Shown piece by piece: positions 20,097 through 30,568 of a DNA stretch of 30,568 nucleotides. The translations under genes and the position numbers were made by a program. Location: NCBI RefSeq assembly GCF_000485595.1, contig NW_014577404.1, positions 69,377 through 99,944 of the forward strand, in the 5' to 3' direction. The DNA comes from Priapulus caudatus (taxonomy: Eukaryota > Priapulida > Priapulimorpha > Priapulimorphida > Priapulidae). How positions within the stretch are numbered: the first letter of the stretch is position 1; every line of letters begins with the position of its first letter. The notes beneath the pieces were generated by a model, which saw only the letters and a list, made by a program, of their open reading frames with translations, did not search any database and was not told the origin of the DNA.

Positions 20097-23000
20097 TTAC
20101 AGAATGGTTTCCTTGTGTGGGGAAAAGTCCTTATCGCCCTTGTATTCCTGCTGCTGTTGAATCAGACGGATCTGTACTCGGATGCCAACGCAGGCTTGCC
20201 TCTCCTTCACAACTTGCCTTGTCAGATCTATGTTCTTGCTCTGTACATAAAATAGCAGAAATTAACAACAGGTAGTACTTTATGCAAAGATGGGTGATGT
20301 GTCTGTGTGACCTATCAAAGAATGGCTTATCATTAGCAGTGAGTGCCAACTGGATTTCAATCACACCTCCGTTTGGACTCTCAAATCCACCTTGCCAGCA
20401 GGACCACCAATTCGTGATTTGGATCAGTGATTCGACCAAACAAATGCATATGACCAGTGGAGTCATGTCATCAGGGGTAGATAATGACAAATCGTTTGTA
20501 AATAAATAAAATAAGTAATTTGTAATTATAATAAAATAAAATGTAAATAAAACAAATAAGTAATTTGTAATTATACTAAAATAAAATGTAAATAAAACAA
20601 ATGAATAATTTTTCATTATCTACCCCCGATGTCATGCGAGTAAAAGATTATGCCCAAATGAAACCCACGCTTGTATGGCTCGACCTTCGCTCACCTCCAG
20701 CTGATCGTTATCCTCCATGAGTTTCTTTAGCACCATCAGCAGCTCCTCCTCATCCTCACTCTCACTCGAGCTCGTCGACTCGAAGTCGGAGAGCGAGCTC
20801 GCCTCGCTGCTGCTGTCCTCTAGTCGTGAGCTCTCGATCGCATTGATCTCTTCTCTCAGCCTCGCGATCTCATCTCTCTCGGCCTGAGTTTGACAACAGT
20901 AACAAGGTATCTTGTAGCCTAGCACGTTCTAACAAGGTATCTTGTAGCCTAGCACGTTCTAACAAGGCTTCTGACATCTTCACCGTCTCAAAATTCAGAG
21001 TTGACCTACTGCATACATGATCATTTGATTGATCGGGAGCCATGCGGATATGAGATGCAAGGTCAACGTACCTGTATCCGCTGCCGCAGCGTCTTGGCAA
21101 TGGATAGCAGGTCGTCCTCCTCCAGTTTGAGATAGCGCTGCTCAGCAAGCAAGTCTAGCATCTCGTACGTCAGACCAGATGTGTCTACAAAAAAGGCAAG
21201 GTTACACTAAAAAAACCCTTTGGTCAGGTCAGAACGTCTCGACATCCGACTCTAGCATGTAATCGACTGCATTCAAAATAAATGGTTTTTACATAGGCTT
21301 TACTTGGATAGCACCCAGGGCCACCCGGTTAACGTTAAGACTAGTGCTAAGACTAATTTTGTATCTGAGAATGGGCCCAACAGTGTAGCTTCTGGACTAG
21401 ACTTGTTCGCGAATCTCTCACCTTGCACTTGGTGCTGAATTCTATGAGCAAAGCAAAATTCTGATCTCAGTGGTTTCATATAATAATGGGTGGTGGACTA
21501 TGAGATGTATAAATCGCACAGCCACTTATTCACAGTAAGTCAAGGCAGCAATCTTGAGGTCAAGGATCATGACTACCTCTGTTTTCTCTTCCCACTATTA
21601 ATTTGTCAGCAGAGCTAATTAAAGAAAAATGGTGGAATGCAAAATCAAATTTTCTTACAGATTACTTCCATTTAAATTTGCTTTGCTTTGATTTAGTTAA
21701 ATCAGTTTACCAGTTACTTGTTGTAAGTATGCCTATGTAGTTCTTTCCATGTTATGACTCCAGTTAATACCTTCTGATTTTGTAGACACAGCTGTAAGTG
21801 GCTTGTCTTCTTGTTTTACATTCCCTTGAGTTACTGGTGTCTGTGTTTCTTCCGTTGGCACCACACTAGGTAGCTCTTGAGTATCGGGTTGTTTCCCATC
21901 TTGGCCCTCCGTTTCTGACAACTCATGGGAGCTCTCCACTGGTATCTTTCCTTTCGTCCTACTCACACTATCTACAAGGTCAGTGGCCACGTTGGATTTG
22001 TCCTCTGGCTCTTCATTATCAGACAGTTCTATCGTTATTTCATCAGGTTTCACGACATCTGCATCTGCCTGCATGTCATCCGACGCCGTCTTCATAACGC
22101 TGTTCTCTTTGGCTGTTGCAGTTTCGCCCTTCTCGGCAGCCACAGCCGATACGCTCTTGACTTCCTTCTCTGCGAACTCAGCCGCTGCTTCTTTTAGCTC
22201 CTTCTTTGCCAAAGCAGCAGCATCAACACTCAGTCGGATCGCCTGTATGGCTTTAGTTGGATCAGGTGCCCGACCTGGAGATATTTGAAGAGAAGTTGAT
22301 TAGGAATTGAATAATTTACAACTAGATGGCCAGACTGCTTGCATGCAAAAAGCATAGTCATAAGTTCAAACAACGCTTACATGTCCCCTTTGACACCTTA
22401 GTGTGACATTTTTGCTGTGATAATCTACCTCATAGAAATAGTACATGTACAGCATTATGTTGTGAAAATATAGGAATGATGTGATCGCGTACAACCTAAG
22501 GCAATGCAAGCATGCGCAACAGTGCATTGTAATGGCCAGCTCAGCTGCATGAAAAGTCTCTCATGATTAAATTAAATTTTAATAACACCGACATTTATCT
22601 TTAAGTAGCAGACGCTACATCTGCTACCACCATTACTGGTCATTGGCATTTGTACTGTGAGTCCGCTTATTCGTAGAGATAGAACCAAGTTTTGTGAAAA
22701 GGGTATAGCGGAGTTATTTGCCTTACCTTTACCCGAATCACCTTTACTTTGTCTTGTACGCGGTGACTTGCTAGGAGTGGATGTTGAGCTCTCGCCTCCA
22801 CCCTTCCCTGTGCTCTCTGCACCCAGAGCAGTTCCATCCTCCTTCCTCGCTTGACTCTTGATGTCAGCCACCCGCTTGGCAACCCTTAACTGCCAGTTTG
22901 GGAGAACCGTGCTTAGTTCAACCAAATAACTTGTAAATAACTAAATGTATCACGTTACTTACAGAACAGTAGCATGAACAAACCTTTATGGGGGGAAATT

Positions 23001-26000
23001 TAACGATTAAAGTGGAGAATATTGAAGGAATTCTATTTTACGGCTTCAAGAAATAAATCACGCTTAGCATAGAATAAGGCTGTAAGAATATTTTGTTTCA
23101 TTATTTTTTAACTTAAGTTATGATTATTTAAGTTTATTTGGCCTACTTTTTCTGCTTCAGAATCCTTAAGCAGCTACCCCACCCCCTACAAACATACTGA
23201 GGCTACGAGAATATTCACACCCACTAAGAATCCTCTGCAATTTCACGACAACAGGTGCCACTTATCTGTGGATGTCGGTGATGAAAATTCCTCTGTCACT
23301 GTGCAACAATAGATGGCACCACCATCCAGATAATGGCACCACATTTCCGCTGCACGATGGCACCACACAGCCGATAACGACACGTACCTTCCGCTTTAGT
23401 TGGGTGACAATGCGCTGAATCTCCCAGAGTAGCTCCTCCTTCTGCTTGCTCGTGTTGCCAGCATTGATCTCTGCATGCAGCTGGTTGAGGATGCCCTCTT
23501 GTCTCTGTATCTCCTCCTCAATGCAGGCCGGGTTATCAGGCAGCTCCAGTGACAGTCTGGTTGACGTTCCTGGCTTTAGCGCAGGAATGTACCTGATTAG
23601 CAGACAAAGTTGCCGTCAAAAACCGCTGTGTCAACAAAGGCAGACACTCGCAAAAGCCGTGCAGTTGCTTGTATTATATAGGAAATTTTTTCAAGCAGTT
23701 GGATGAAAAATGCTGCTGTTTAAAATTTCCAGAGTAACTTTATTTTCCTGATACATCTGTAATTTGGATAAATATGGATCTGAATTAAAAGATGAATAAT
23801 ATTATCTCTATCTGGGCCCATTTGACAATCTTGCTCGAAACCTTACGCACTTCACATCAGACCTACTGAGTGACCAAGCACTTGGTCTGCTTACTTTTTT
23901 ATTTGAGTCCCTTTGAAGAGAGTAGCGTGGTGAATGAAGAACATGTTGAGCACTCGATGACTGACTTGCAGCGTCGGACTAAGTACGATTGACACGTTCT
24001 GCAGACTCATCTTGTTGGCCGCCTCCTGTTAACAGCCCAAAAAATAATTTTGATTTTGGTTTTGCAAACCTAGTACAGTCAACTCTGTGTTAGAAGACAG
24101 GTATCTGTTAATGACAGTTTTTGGCATTTCCTTTGAGTGGTAATTATAGTGGAACAACCTCTGTAGAATAAACAGGTGTCTAAAAAACACCTTTGGGGTT
24201 TCACTTGATTGACTCATGTAGGTATTACTGTATGTACTCATCACACTTTATCATATCAGTCAATCATCTTTGGGTTATGGTGAATAAAAACAGATCATTA
24301 CCACCCTCCGTACTTACTCATCTAGCAGAGCAGAATGAGTATCATTATTGTTATTCACCATCATCTCATTATAGATATAATCTAAGAAAAGCTTTGTTTA
24401 ATCTAGTATTTTATAAAATGGTTGATTCCTCTATTTCAGCACTATCAATGGTTTGTTTACCTTCTCAATAACATGCACCATGTGCTTTATAATCCAAGAC
24501 AGTAGCAGTCTGTTGTGTAGTGGCAGTTCCTGAAGAATTTGCATCACTGCTCCTAGCTTCTGCTCCTCATTTTTCCTCGCTGTAAACAAACAACAACAAT
24601 TACAACAACAAAGTTACTGCAATGTGCAAAGTGAAATCTATAACAATTGTCCGTTTTGTTGATATTTACATACAAATCGTTTCCATGATAGCATTTTTGA
24701 CAGTTCCTGTCAGCTGACTGCAAAAAAAACGAGTTTGATTATGGTTAGGTCTAAAAAAAAGACGTTAGTTTCCGCTAACAAGCTGAAAAACTTGGACACG
24801 ATAGGCAAGCAAAACTATTTTTATCAAATTTTTTTATTTTATTCTAACAATACTTGTTTTATACTTATAACAGCCCATATAATGACTTAAAAGTCTCAAG
24901 AGATTCAACCCAGAAGGTACAGAAACAAGAACGTATTTTAAATTTAAATTTTTTTATTTTTTGCTGATCACAGTAAAAGGTTTCGAATCGGCGGTTTAAA
25001 ATGGACTCGGTCGGGTTAGCCGAAACAAACGTCTTTTTTACGCCTTAGGTCATTGGTTTCCAACTATATTTTGGCTGTGACCCAAGTTAAAGCTGTTGGG
25101 CCTACATGACAGTCTTTAGGTACAACAGAGCTAAGATCACAGAAGGGACTTCATGCAGTTCTTGGTGAGCTTTAAACACCAACTGCTCAAAATCGCATGG
25201 CAAACGAGTTTTCGCTCTGCACTCGTACTTGGCATTAAGAGCCACTAATCTGCAGCAACAGAAGGACAGTACAGGTGATGATTCAAGCTGTTTTGGCACT
25301 GGTGTGACGCGCACTCACCGCAGGCTTCCTCAAGACGGTTCGTCAGGTCTGATGCGATGATAGGCTCCGGGATCTCTCGTAGATACTGCTTCAGCAGGCT
25401 GGCGACGGTGTTGGAGTCATAGTCAGTCAGCTTCGGGCATAGACCCTTGTTGTAGCATTTTTTCAATGTCTCCACTTTCGACTTGGTGCCGGGTTGTCGG
25501 TAGATCCCCTCACACTTCAATCCTGCAAGCAAATATGATACAATGGAAGCCTTCTAGAAAGAGTGGACCCTATGCATGTTGTTGTATGCACGAACACTAG
25601 TCTCATGCTAATAGACAGATTCAAACATCTGCAGGTAAGTAATCGATGACTAGACGAGGTATCCTAGACTGTTATTGTATTTAACCATGTGTTAAATTTC
25701 TCAGCTGTACGAATCGTAAGGATAGAGGAACCCTCCTCACTTTCCGCAATCCCTCAAAATTTGTCTCAATACACTGCTGTGGCTGCCCTATCTGGTTTGC
25801 CCCTGTGCCCTTTCAATACATTCAATGCACATTTAATGAATTTTGGCCCTTGGCCTTTTTTCACCATGACAGTGCCCATAAAATTCTGAATAAACCTAAG
25901 GCAACACTTCCTTAACGTATAAATAATAAAAATTTGACTTCTGCAGATGAGTTACAGCCCAAGCATGTAGTTACATCTACACACACTGTTCGGATCCTAA

Positions 26001-27252
26001 TCATCACATTTAAATATATTTATATTAGTAATTAATGCTAGTTTATGTAGGTAATACTAGGTTGTTTTAAAAATGAATTATAATAACACCAAACTTTTAC
26101 TCACCATTCTCTTCAACAAAGTCAATACACTCTCGTACAATGATGGGTAGTTCTATACCATCATGGCACATGCTTCTCTCTACAGCCAGAGAAAGTGGTA
26201 CACCAAACACAGGCCTCTCTGAAAATAAACATAAATTTTGTTTAGTATCACTGACTGCTAAATGACAGGCGTGCCAACGTGATGTTCAGTACAGGTTTAT
26301 TATTTTAACAAAACATGAAAATGCATGGTACTAGCCTGGAATATCTATTGAATCTTCTTTCTGCTGGAGCTTCCTTTTCATTTTTAGCTTCAGTTTGTGT
26401 CGCTGTTTAGCTTTCTCTTTGTCTTTGTCACGATCTTTATCACCCTTTGTTTTATCTTTATCTTTATCTCTATCCTTATCTTTACACTTGTCCTTGTCCT
26501 TTTCCCGGTCTTTATTCTTGTCTTTGTCTTTTTCTCGCTCCTTCACTTTGGGTTTTTCTGATTTCTTAGCAAACCTAAATGAGTGCTTGGACTTCTTAAT
26601 TTTTGTAGGGCTTCTGCAATCAATCACAACACATTTTAACTGACAGTCATGTCATATTTACATAAACTTATATACTTTGAAATCATTATCATGACCATTA
26701 TTCTTTGACTTATAGTTATATTATAATAATGCCAGAAGATAAGATTATTATCATCTTTTAGTGACTAGCACAATTTATTGTGGTGAGCATTTCCTACTTT
26801 GAGCCCTCTGGCACCAGTTCCTCTCCAGAACTCTCTCCCTCAAATGCCTTGTATCCTTTTTCCTTGTCTTTCTTCTTATCCTTCTTTTTGCCATCTTTCT
26901 TTCTTGGGGGTCTTTCCGGTTCTTCACCCACTGCAAGCAATTTAAATAAAACAAATAGGTGAATCAACACCAAACTACGTGAAGAATAACAATAAATTAT
27001 AAGGGCATATTAACCTATGTGGCAGAGTAGTGAAAGCATATTTATTAGACTATATGGTAGAACTGTGAGGGTCTATTACACTATATGTCATATATAGAGT
27101 AACTGGGGCTTATTAAACTACGATGTGGAGAAGTTTGGTTGTTCTTAAACTACATTATTTAATTGTATTGTCTGTTGGTCTACTATACCCATGTCATCTT
27201 CATCAGGATACAATCCCGGAAACTCCCTTTCAACATGAGCATCAAAGCTCAT
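20097..27252 (-). CDS. RALBP1: RalA-binding protein 1 (RLIP76), complete, 13 coding exons
   Basis: Ral effector with RhoGAP activity toward Cdc42/Rac1, known in Ral-dependent endocytosis and mitosis. Exons in transcript order: 27189-27252, 26798-26930, 26336-26613, 26105-26218, 25319-25522, 24461-24579, 23895-24025, 23388-23592, 22727-22889, 21771-22274, 21072-21184, 20695-20883, 20097-20240; phases agree throughout. The 786-residue product (human 655) has FPGLYP near the N terminus, a Lys/Asp/Glu-rich tract (about 65-155), a RhoGAP domain at about 160-345 with the arginine finger in EGIYR (Arg205), TVASLLKQYLREIPEP and NVSIVLSPT, then the Ral-binding coiled coil at about 370-435. Next come an acidic low-complexity insert at about 437-638, much longer than in human, and a C-terminal coiled coil with SESEDEEEL and GIRVQIRLIQQQ. 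Intron 3 appears to use a GC donor. The ATG lies 1 nt after an acceptor-like AG, so an upstream 5'-UTR exon, or a missing N-terminal coding exon, is possible. Confidence 0.95.
20464..20637. repeat. Inverted repeat flanking a 45-bp tandem duplication in RALBP1 intron 12
   Basis: CATGTCATCAGGGGTAGATAATG (from about 20466) is nearly the reverse complement of the block ending about 20637. Between them a 45-bp AT-rich unit (from ATAAGTAATTTGTAATTATA) occurs twice, 20511-20555 and 20556-20600. It may be a small foldback element. Confidence 0.75.
20901..20967. repeat. 30-bp tandem duplication next to the RALBP1 exon 12 acceptor
   Basis: A 30-bp unit (AACAAGGTATCTTGTAGCCT onward) is repeated at 20901-20930 and 20931-20960, with a 7-bp third start. 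It lies 16-82 bp upstream of the acceptor (exon starts 20883) on the transcribed strand, where a branch point would be expected. Confidence 0.92.
21185..21770. other. RALBP1 intron 10, no gene
   Basis: AT-rich intron. The block at about 21332-21370 is a partial inverted copy of 3485-3525, so a small dispersed repeat fragment is present. Nothing else was recognised. Confidence 0.5.
24580..25318. other. RALBP1 intron 5, no gene
   Basis: A patch with CGGTTTAAAATGGACTCGG at about 24988-25010, flanked by the inverted-like phrases AAAGACGTT (24760) and AACGTCTTTT (25028), suggests an eroded element of about 270 bp. No exon was seen. Confidence 0.45.
25523..26104. other. RALBP1 intron 4, nothing recognised
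   Basis: Mixed-composition intronic DNA. A plus-strand open frame at 25689-25889 has no recognisable domain. Confidence 0.5.
26330..26337 (-). promoter_or_regulatory. Probable non-canonical GC splice donor of RALBP1 intron 3
   Basis: Exon 3 reads DSIDIP and then CCAG|GCTAGT on the minus strand, with the exon ending at 26336. The next exon starts at 26218 with AG AGG CCT, which needs a phase-1 donor. The only nearby GT (…GGCTA|GTACC) is in the wrong phase and would make TAA. A GC-AG intron fits the frame and the family alignment (IPERPVFGVP against a human …PIFGIP). Confidence 0.75.
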
Positions 27253-27922
27253 CCTAAAATAAAATGTGAAGACTGTAAGATTATTAGCACATTGCATACA
27301 TTGCACGCACTTCTTGTAAGCCACTTCGTAGTTACGCATTGAGCATGCGCGAGATTCCCACGTAAACTTTTGCCAAAGGTCAATTGTACATAAACCGCTC
27401 GCTGTGTCTCCATTGATGTGATAGCAAGTGGAACCGTACGTACTGTATTTGTCCAAGTTTGAAATAAAATCACATTTAACTAAGATTTGCCCAATATAGA
27501 ATGTGTGTAAACTTCATTTATACATGTAGAACAAATACATGTTATCAGGAGATGTTATTTGTTCAATTTTGTTACTTAGTTGATAAATGGAAAAATGCTT
27601 GGTTATAATTGATATCCTATCTTTTAGGTATAGGGATACATGTTTATAAAGGACTCATGAAATGATTTCAGTACTAATTATGCCAATAACGTAAACATGC
27701 ATGTGTGAACAACTTTCCAGTTTACCTAGTAGCTATTTGTACACATGAGAATTAAGACATTATAAAACTATTTTAAGTCCATCCTTTATTGAAAGGTTTC
27801 CTTAATATTTTTCATCCTCACCAAAGTTTCTGTAATTGTCATAATGGACATCTGACGTCTCCATCACCATTTTCTCATTCCATCATTCATACACATGCAG
27901 TTACATCTCATTCTCAATTATA
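27253..27922. other. Immediate upstream flank of RALBP1
   Basis: On the minus strand the ATG follows ACATTTTATTTTAG|G, a good acceptor, so an upstream non-coding or short coding exon probably exists, but none could be identified. The segment holds one arm (27317-27338) of a 22-bp inverted repeat. The rest is AT-rich without features. Confidence 0.5.
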
Positions 27923-28141
27923 CAGGGTTTCTTATACATAAGAGGCACAGTGGCGCACCGCCGTTGTCAAATTTAACATCGCCGTTGTGAAAATGTTCCT
28001 GTATTTACTGATAAGTATATCCTGTATCTATATACCTAGATAAGTATATCAATACATCCTGTATTTGAATCCATCATGCGCGTTTTTTCCCCAAACTGGC
28101 CATTACCTCATTTGTCTAATTTTCCCTCAGAAGAAACCCTG
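27923..28141 (-). mobile_element. 219-bp MITE, copy B (CAGGGTTTCTT termini)
   Basis: It starts CAGGGTTTCTTATACATAAG and ends CTCAGAAGAAACCCTG. It is the inverted counterpart of 10777-10972, with matching internal blocks and one extra stretch near 27968-27985. The ends are clean, which suggests a relatively intact copy. No convincing 8-bp target duplication was found. Confidence 0.87.
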
Positions 28142-29028
28142 TTAAATACTTAAAAAAGCAAAAAACATTCAATAATTAAATAGCATTCATTAATAAACAT
28201 AACATTGTTTGAATGCATACTATTTGAGTTATTAGAATTTTGATTACAATATATGTCCATACTATGCCAGCTAAAATACCATTTACATAGGAGTCACGCA
28301 TATATTTTTTATTATTAATATCAAATGGTACTTAAATTGAAGGTTTTCATAGATATTAATAATAAGAAATATAAGAAATTATGATACATGTTTATTCCCT
28401 GCTGTCTATTATTCACGCATTTATTTCATTGCTATTTTTTAAACTTTCTACATTATAAATTATCACATTTGCAGGTTTCATACAGGTATACACGTACACA
28501 ATTTCCCCATTTTCATTGCTTTAATTGCTTGTACAATGTATTTAGAGGCTAACATTCCTCCTTGTTCATATACATGTAGTTAGATGTGCATTAAACATGA
28601 ATCAATATATATGCATTGCAAGTTAATTACATGTATGTCTGACTGTACATTTCTGTTGTTATAGAATTAAGAAATCCAGGGAGCAAAAAGACATCCATAA
28701 ATAAATGATATGACCGAGACTGACTGAACTGACTAACTGCAGTTAACTGACTGACCGAGAAGAACCGACACTGCATATCTACCTAAAATACCCCACAATG
28801 AATATCATACACACGTGTAAAAATCCAAAAAACAAGTACAGCCAGATAGTCGATCGGTTCAGTACAGAAAACAAACGCACGCACGATTTTACATAGCTTC
28901 TGTATAACATTCATGCATATTATCCTGATATTATGTAGTATACGGCAAGCACGTACGAGCGAACGCGCGATCCAACTTTTCAGCTATGTACAAATGACCT
29001 ATGACCCGATGACGTCATAGGGCTCCAG
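28142..29028. other. Upstream flank of RALBP1 with a CRE-like site
   Basis: AT-rich up to about 28900, then GC-richer with GAACGCGCGATCC (about 28960) and a palindromic TGACGTCA at 29010-29017. This could be the RALBP1 promoter, since a 5'-UTR exon is required upstream, but no donor or start site can be fixed. Confidence 0.4.
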
Positions 29029-29050
29029 TGCGTAACTACGAAGTGGCTTA
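29029..29050. repeat. 22-bp inverted repeat arm (partner 27317-27338)
   Basis: The 22 bp here (core TGCGTAACTACGAAGTGG) are the exact reverse complement of 27317-27338, about 1.7 kb away. The similarity does not extend on either side. This arm lies 12 bp from the CRE-like motif. Confidence 0.85.
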
Positions 29051-29256
29051 TTAGTTTGCCATTGCCATTCATCTGAAAGCTGAGATGGAATGATAGTTTC
29101 ACACTAAAATAATGTTTATTAGTGTAAACTAGATCTTAAATCAAATTCATCATTACATGCGCTTGAAATTAATATTAACTGTCACTGATCAATACAGATT
29201 AGTAACACCTGCAAATCAGTAATCCACGATTTTTCCAGCTGACCCAGATCATTATA

Positions 29257-29452
29257 CAGAGTGGCCATATGCCCGGCAGCCGGCATATATCTGACGGCTA
29301 CCGGGCACGGTCTTCGATTTCCTAAATGCCCGGCAGTTTTTTTTAATTTTCAGCGTTATCTCAAGTAAACAAGGGTTAGGGTTAGGGTTAGGAACTGCCG
29401 GGCATTTAAGAAATCAAAGACCGTGCCCGGCTGCCGGGCATATAGCCACAGC
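29257..29452. mobile_element. Foldback MITE with a TTAGGG-containing loop (second locus)
   Basis: The arms share CATATGCCCGGCAGCCGG, CCGGGCACGGTCTT and AAATGCCCGGCAGTT in inverted order; the left arm has a roughly 21-bp insertion. The loop contains AGGGTTAGGGTTAGGGTTAGG-type repeats at 29372-29391. A 10-bp direct repeat GATCATTATA flanks it (29247-29256 and 29453-29462), a likely target duplication. Confidence 0.87.
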
Positions 29453-29462
29453 GATCATTATA

Positions 29463-30428
29463 TCTACTCTAGTCATTCTCCTTATTTACTGTTAGATACT
29501 ACTAGTATTTAGTAAAATAGAGCATGCAATAAAAGACTAATCTCAGTAGGTACTTCTCTTCCAGGCGCCCGGAATCCTTAGTTATTCTAATACTTTTCTA
29601 CAATGCACTGGCGACTAAGGCTGGAGAACTCCAGTCTGGCTATTCATTCACAATCACATTCACAGCACAGCAAGTTTCATACTAATCTGAAGATATCCAT
29701 TACTAGATATGCCGGTAAAGGGGTTATTAGATAGTACCAGGGTATGTTCTGGTATAATACCGGACCGTACCCAGGGTACGTTCCGGCAGGACAGTGGCAC
29801 CATCATAATATTGTACAATAACTATAAGCCTGCTAATTGCTACTACAATAATTGTAAAACTTATAGAAAACTGTCAATACCTTTCCGATTACTCCAACTT
29901 ACTAAGTTACGTAAACTACGCTTAGTACGCGTAAATGTTTACTAAAGATTACGAATTTCAAACAAACTATTAGCCACTCCCGGGCGCAGACATCTTTCTG
30001 TTATAGTGGCGTCCTCTATCATAAATAATTAATTAATTTTTTTATTGCTGATGGCACTCGTTGATGTTACATTTGTTTGAACTTTTTGCACCTTAACATT
30101 TGTTGAACTAAGTTTTAAACACTAATAGAACTCTACTTGACAGGCATATAAACGTTTTTTGTGTGTAAAATAAACACGCAATAATCGGGTCGTCCCTTGC
30201 AACCACGTGTCACGTGCTGTAAACATTAAGCACTCTGCACTCGATCTGGCAGTCTACACTGTAAAACTAGAGTAAAGGTTTCCGTGATACTGACTCAGGT
30301 AATACCAAGTATAGGGTGTATAATTTAAATCTATCTTCTGTCGTCCGTCTGTCATGTATGTCGCCTAGCTCTACCCGTGTAGTTCTTCGATCGCTCCGCA
30401 TGCCACGGGTGGCATACATTGTCATTAG
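29463..30428. other. Right-hand intergenic DNA
   Basis: This includes the inverted copy of the 6513-6590 dispersed repeat (about 29702-29790) and two adjacent CACGTG E-boxes at 30204-30209 and 30211-30216. A small frame at 29709-29945 lies over the dispersed repeat and is not a convincing gene. No exon was recognised. Confidence 0.5.
29702..29790. repeat. Dispersed repeat, copy 2 (inverted partner of 6513-6590)
   Basis: CCGTACCCAGGGTACGTTCC onward is the reverse complement of the core at 6515-6540. The flanking ATAGTACCAGGGTA also matches in inverted order. Confidence 0.75.
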
Positions 30429-30568
30429 CAGTGGCGTACGCAGGATTTTCTAAAGGGGGGTGTCAGGAGCACGAGAAGGGGGGGTCTGGGGGGCTCTCCT
30501 CCAGAAATTTGTTGAAATTAGCACCCCTCAGATGCGTTTTCTGCGCGAGCATGGGGGTCCGGACCCCC
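30429..30568 (+). mobile_element. Left end of a hAT-like element, cut by the window edge
   Basis: CAGTGGCGTACGCAGGATTT is a typical hAT terminus. It is followed by G-rich blocks (AAAGGGGGGTG, GGGGGGTCTGGGGGGCTC) and CAGAAATTTGTTGAAATTAG, a pattern common to hAT-derived MITEs in animals. The right end is outside the window. Confidence 0.65.

Noticed and set aside
20131-20616. Minus-strand open frame of about 160 codons over RALBP1 exon 13
   Set aside because: It reads the terminal exon in the wrong frame and runs into the 45-bp tandem repeat. The correct frame gives GIRVQIRLIQQQ with a stop at 20097.
25102-25314. Extension of RALBP1 exon 5 beyond its donor
   Set aside because: The GTGAGT donor at 25318 and the phase match to exon 6 show that the following open sequence is intronic.
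26395-26643. Plus-strand SLSLSLSRSL-type open frame
   Set aside because: It is the antisense shadow of the Lys/Asp-rich exon 3 of RALBP1.
29709-29945. 78-codon plus-strand frame in the right flank
   Set aside because: It overlaps the dispersed repeat, has no domain and no splice context.

Overview
The window is nuclear DNA of an invertebrate animal. All three recognisable protein genes are animal genes cut by many GT-AG introns, and the non-coding sequence is full of short DNA transposons, minisatellites and TTAGGG-type repeats. There is no operon structure and nothing prokaryotic. The phylum cannot be read from the sequence.

Layout: (1) 538-15248, minus strand: first twelve coding exons (about 543 residues) of exportin-5 (XPO5), the Ran-dependent exporter of pre-miRNA and other double-stranded RNA; the 3' half lies beyond the left edge. 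(2) 15249-15541: a 293-bp gap between two divergent start codons, probably a shared promoter. (3) 15542-19215, plus strand: complete five-exon CINP (CDK2-interacting protein), 226 residues. (4) 19216-20096: intergenic, between convergent genes. (5) 20097-27252, minus strand: complete thirteen-exon RALBP1 (RLIP76), 786 residues, with RhoGAP and Ral-binding domains. (6) 27253-30568: upstream flank of RALBP1 with mobile elements and possible promoter motifs; no gene recognised. I derived the exon boundaries by hand from splice signals, phase continuity and family similarity; every junction keeps the frame.

The introns hold most of the novelty. XPO5 intron 1 contains a near-perfect inverted repeat with about 400-bp arms, so the transcript of a dsRNA exporter would itself carry a very long dsRNA hairpin. 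The 5' splice site of XPO5 exon 12 lies in a 21-bp tandem repeat that gives four in-frame donors 7 codons apart, and the donor of exon 7 lies in a 93-bp repeat that is also found near the other end of the same intron. Several inverted-repeat elements carry TTAGGG-like DNA in their loop or interior. Three hAT-type MITEs have perfect 8-bp target-site duplications; one ends 20 bp before the first coding base of CINP exon 2. A decayed hAT transposase gene lies in XPO5 intron 4.

The three genes have unrelated jobs (RNA export, cell-cycle/checkpoint function, Ral/Rho signalling). Only XPO5 and CINP look physically linked, through their head-to-head start sites.
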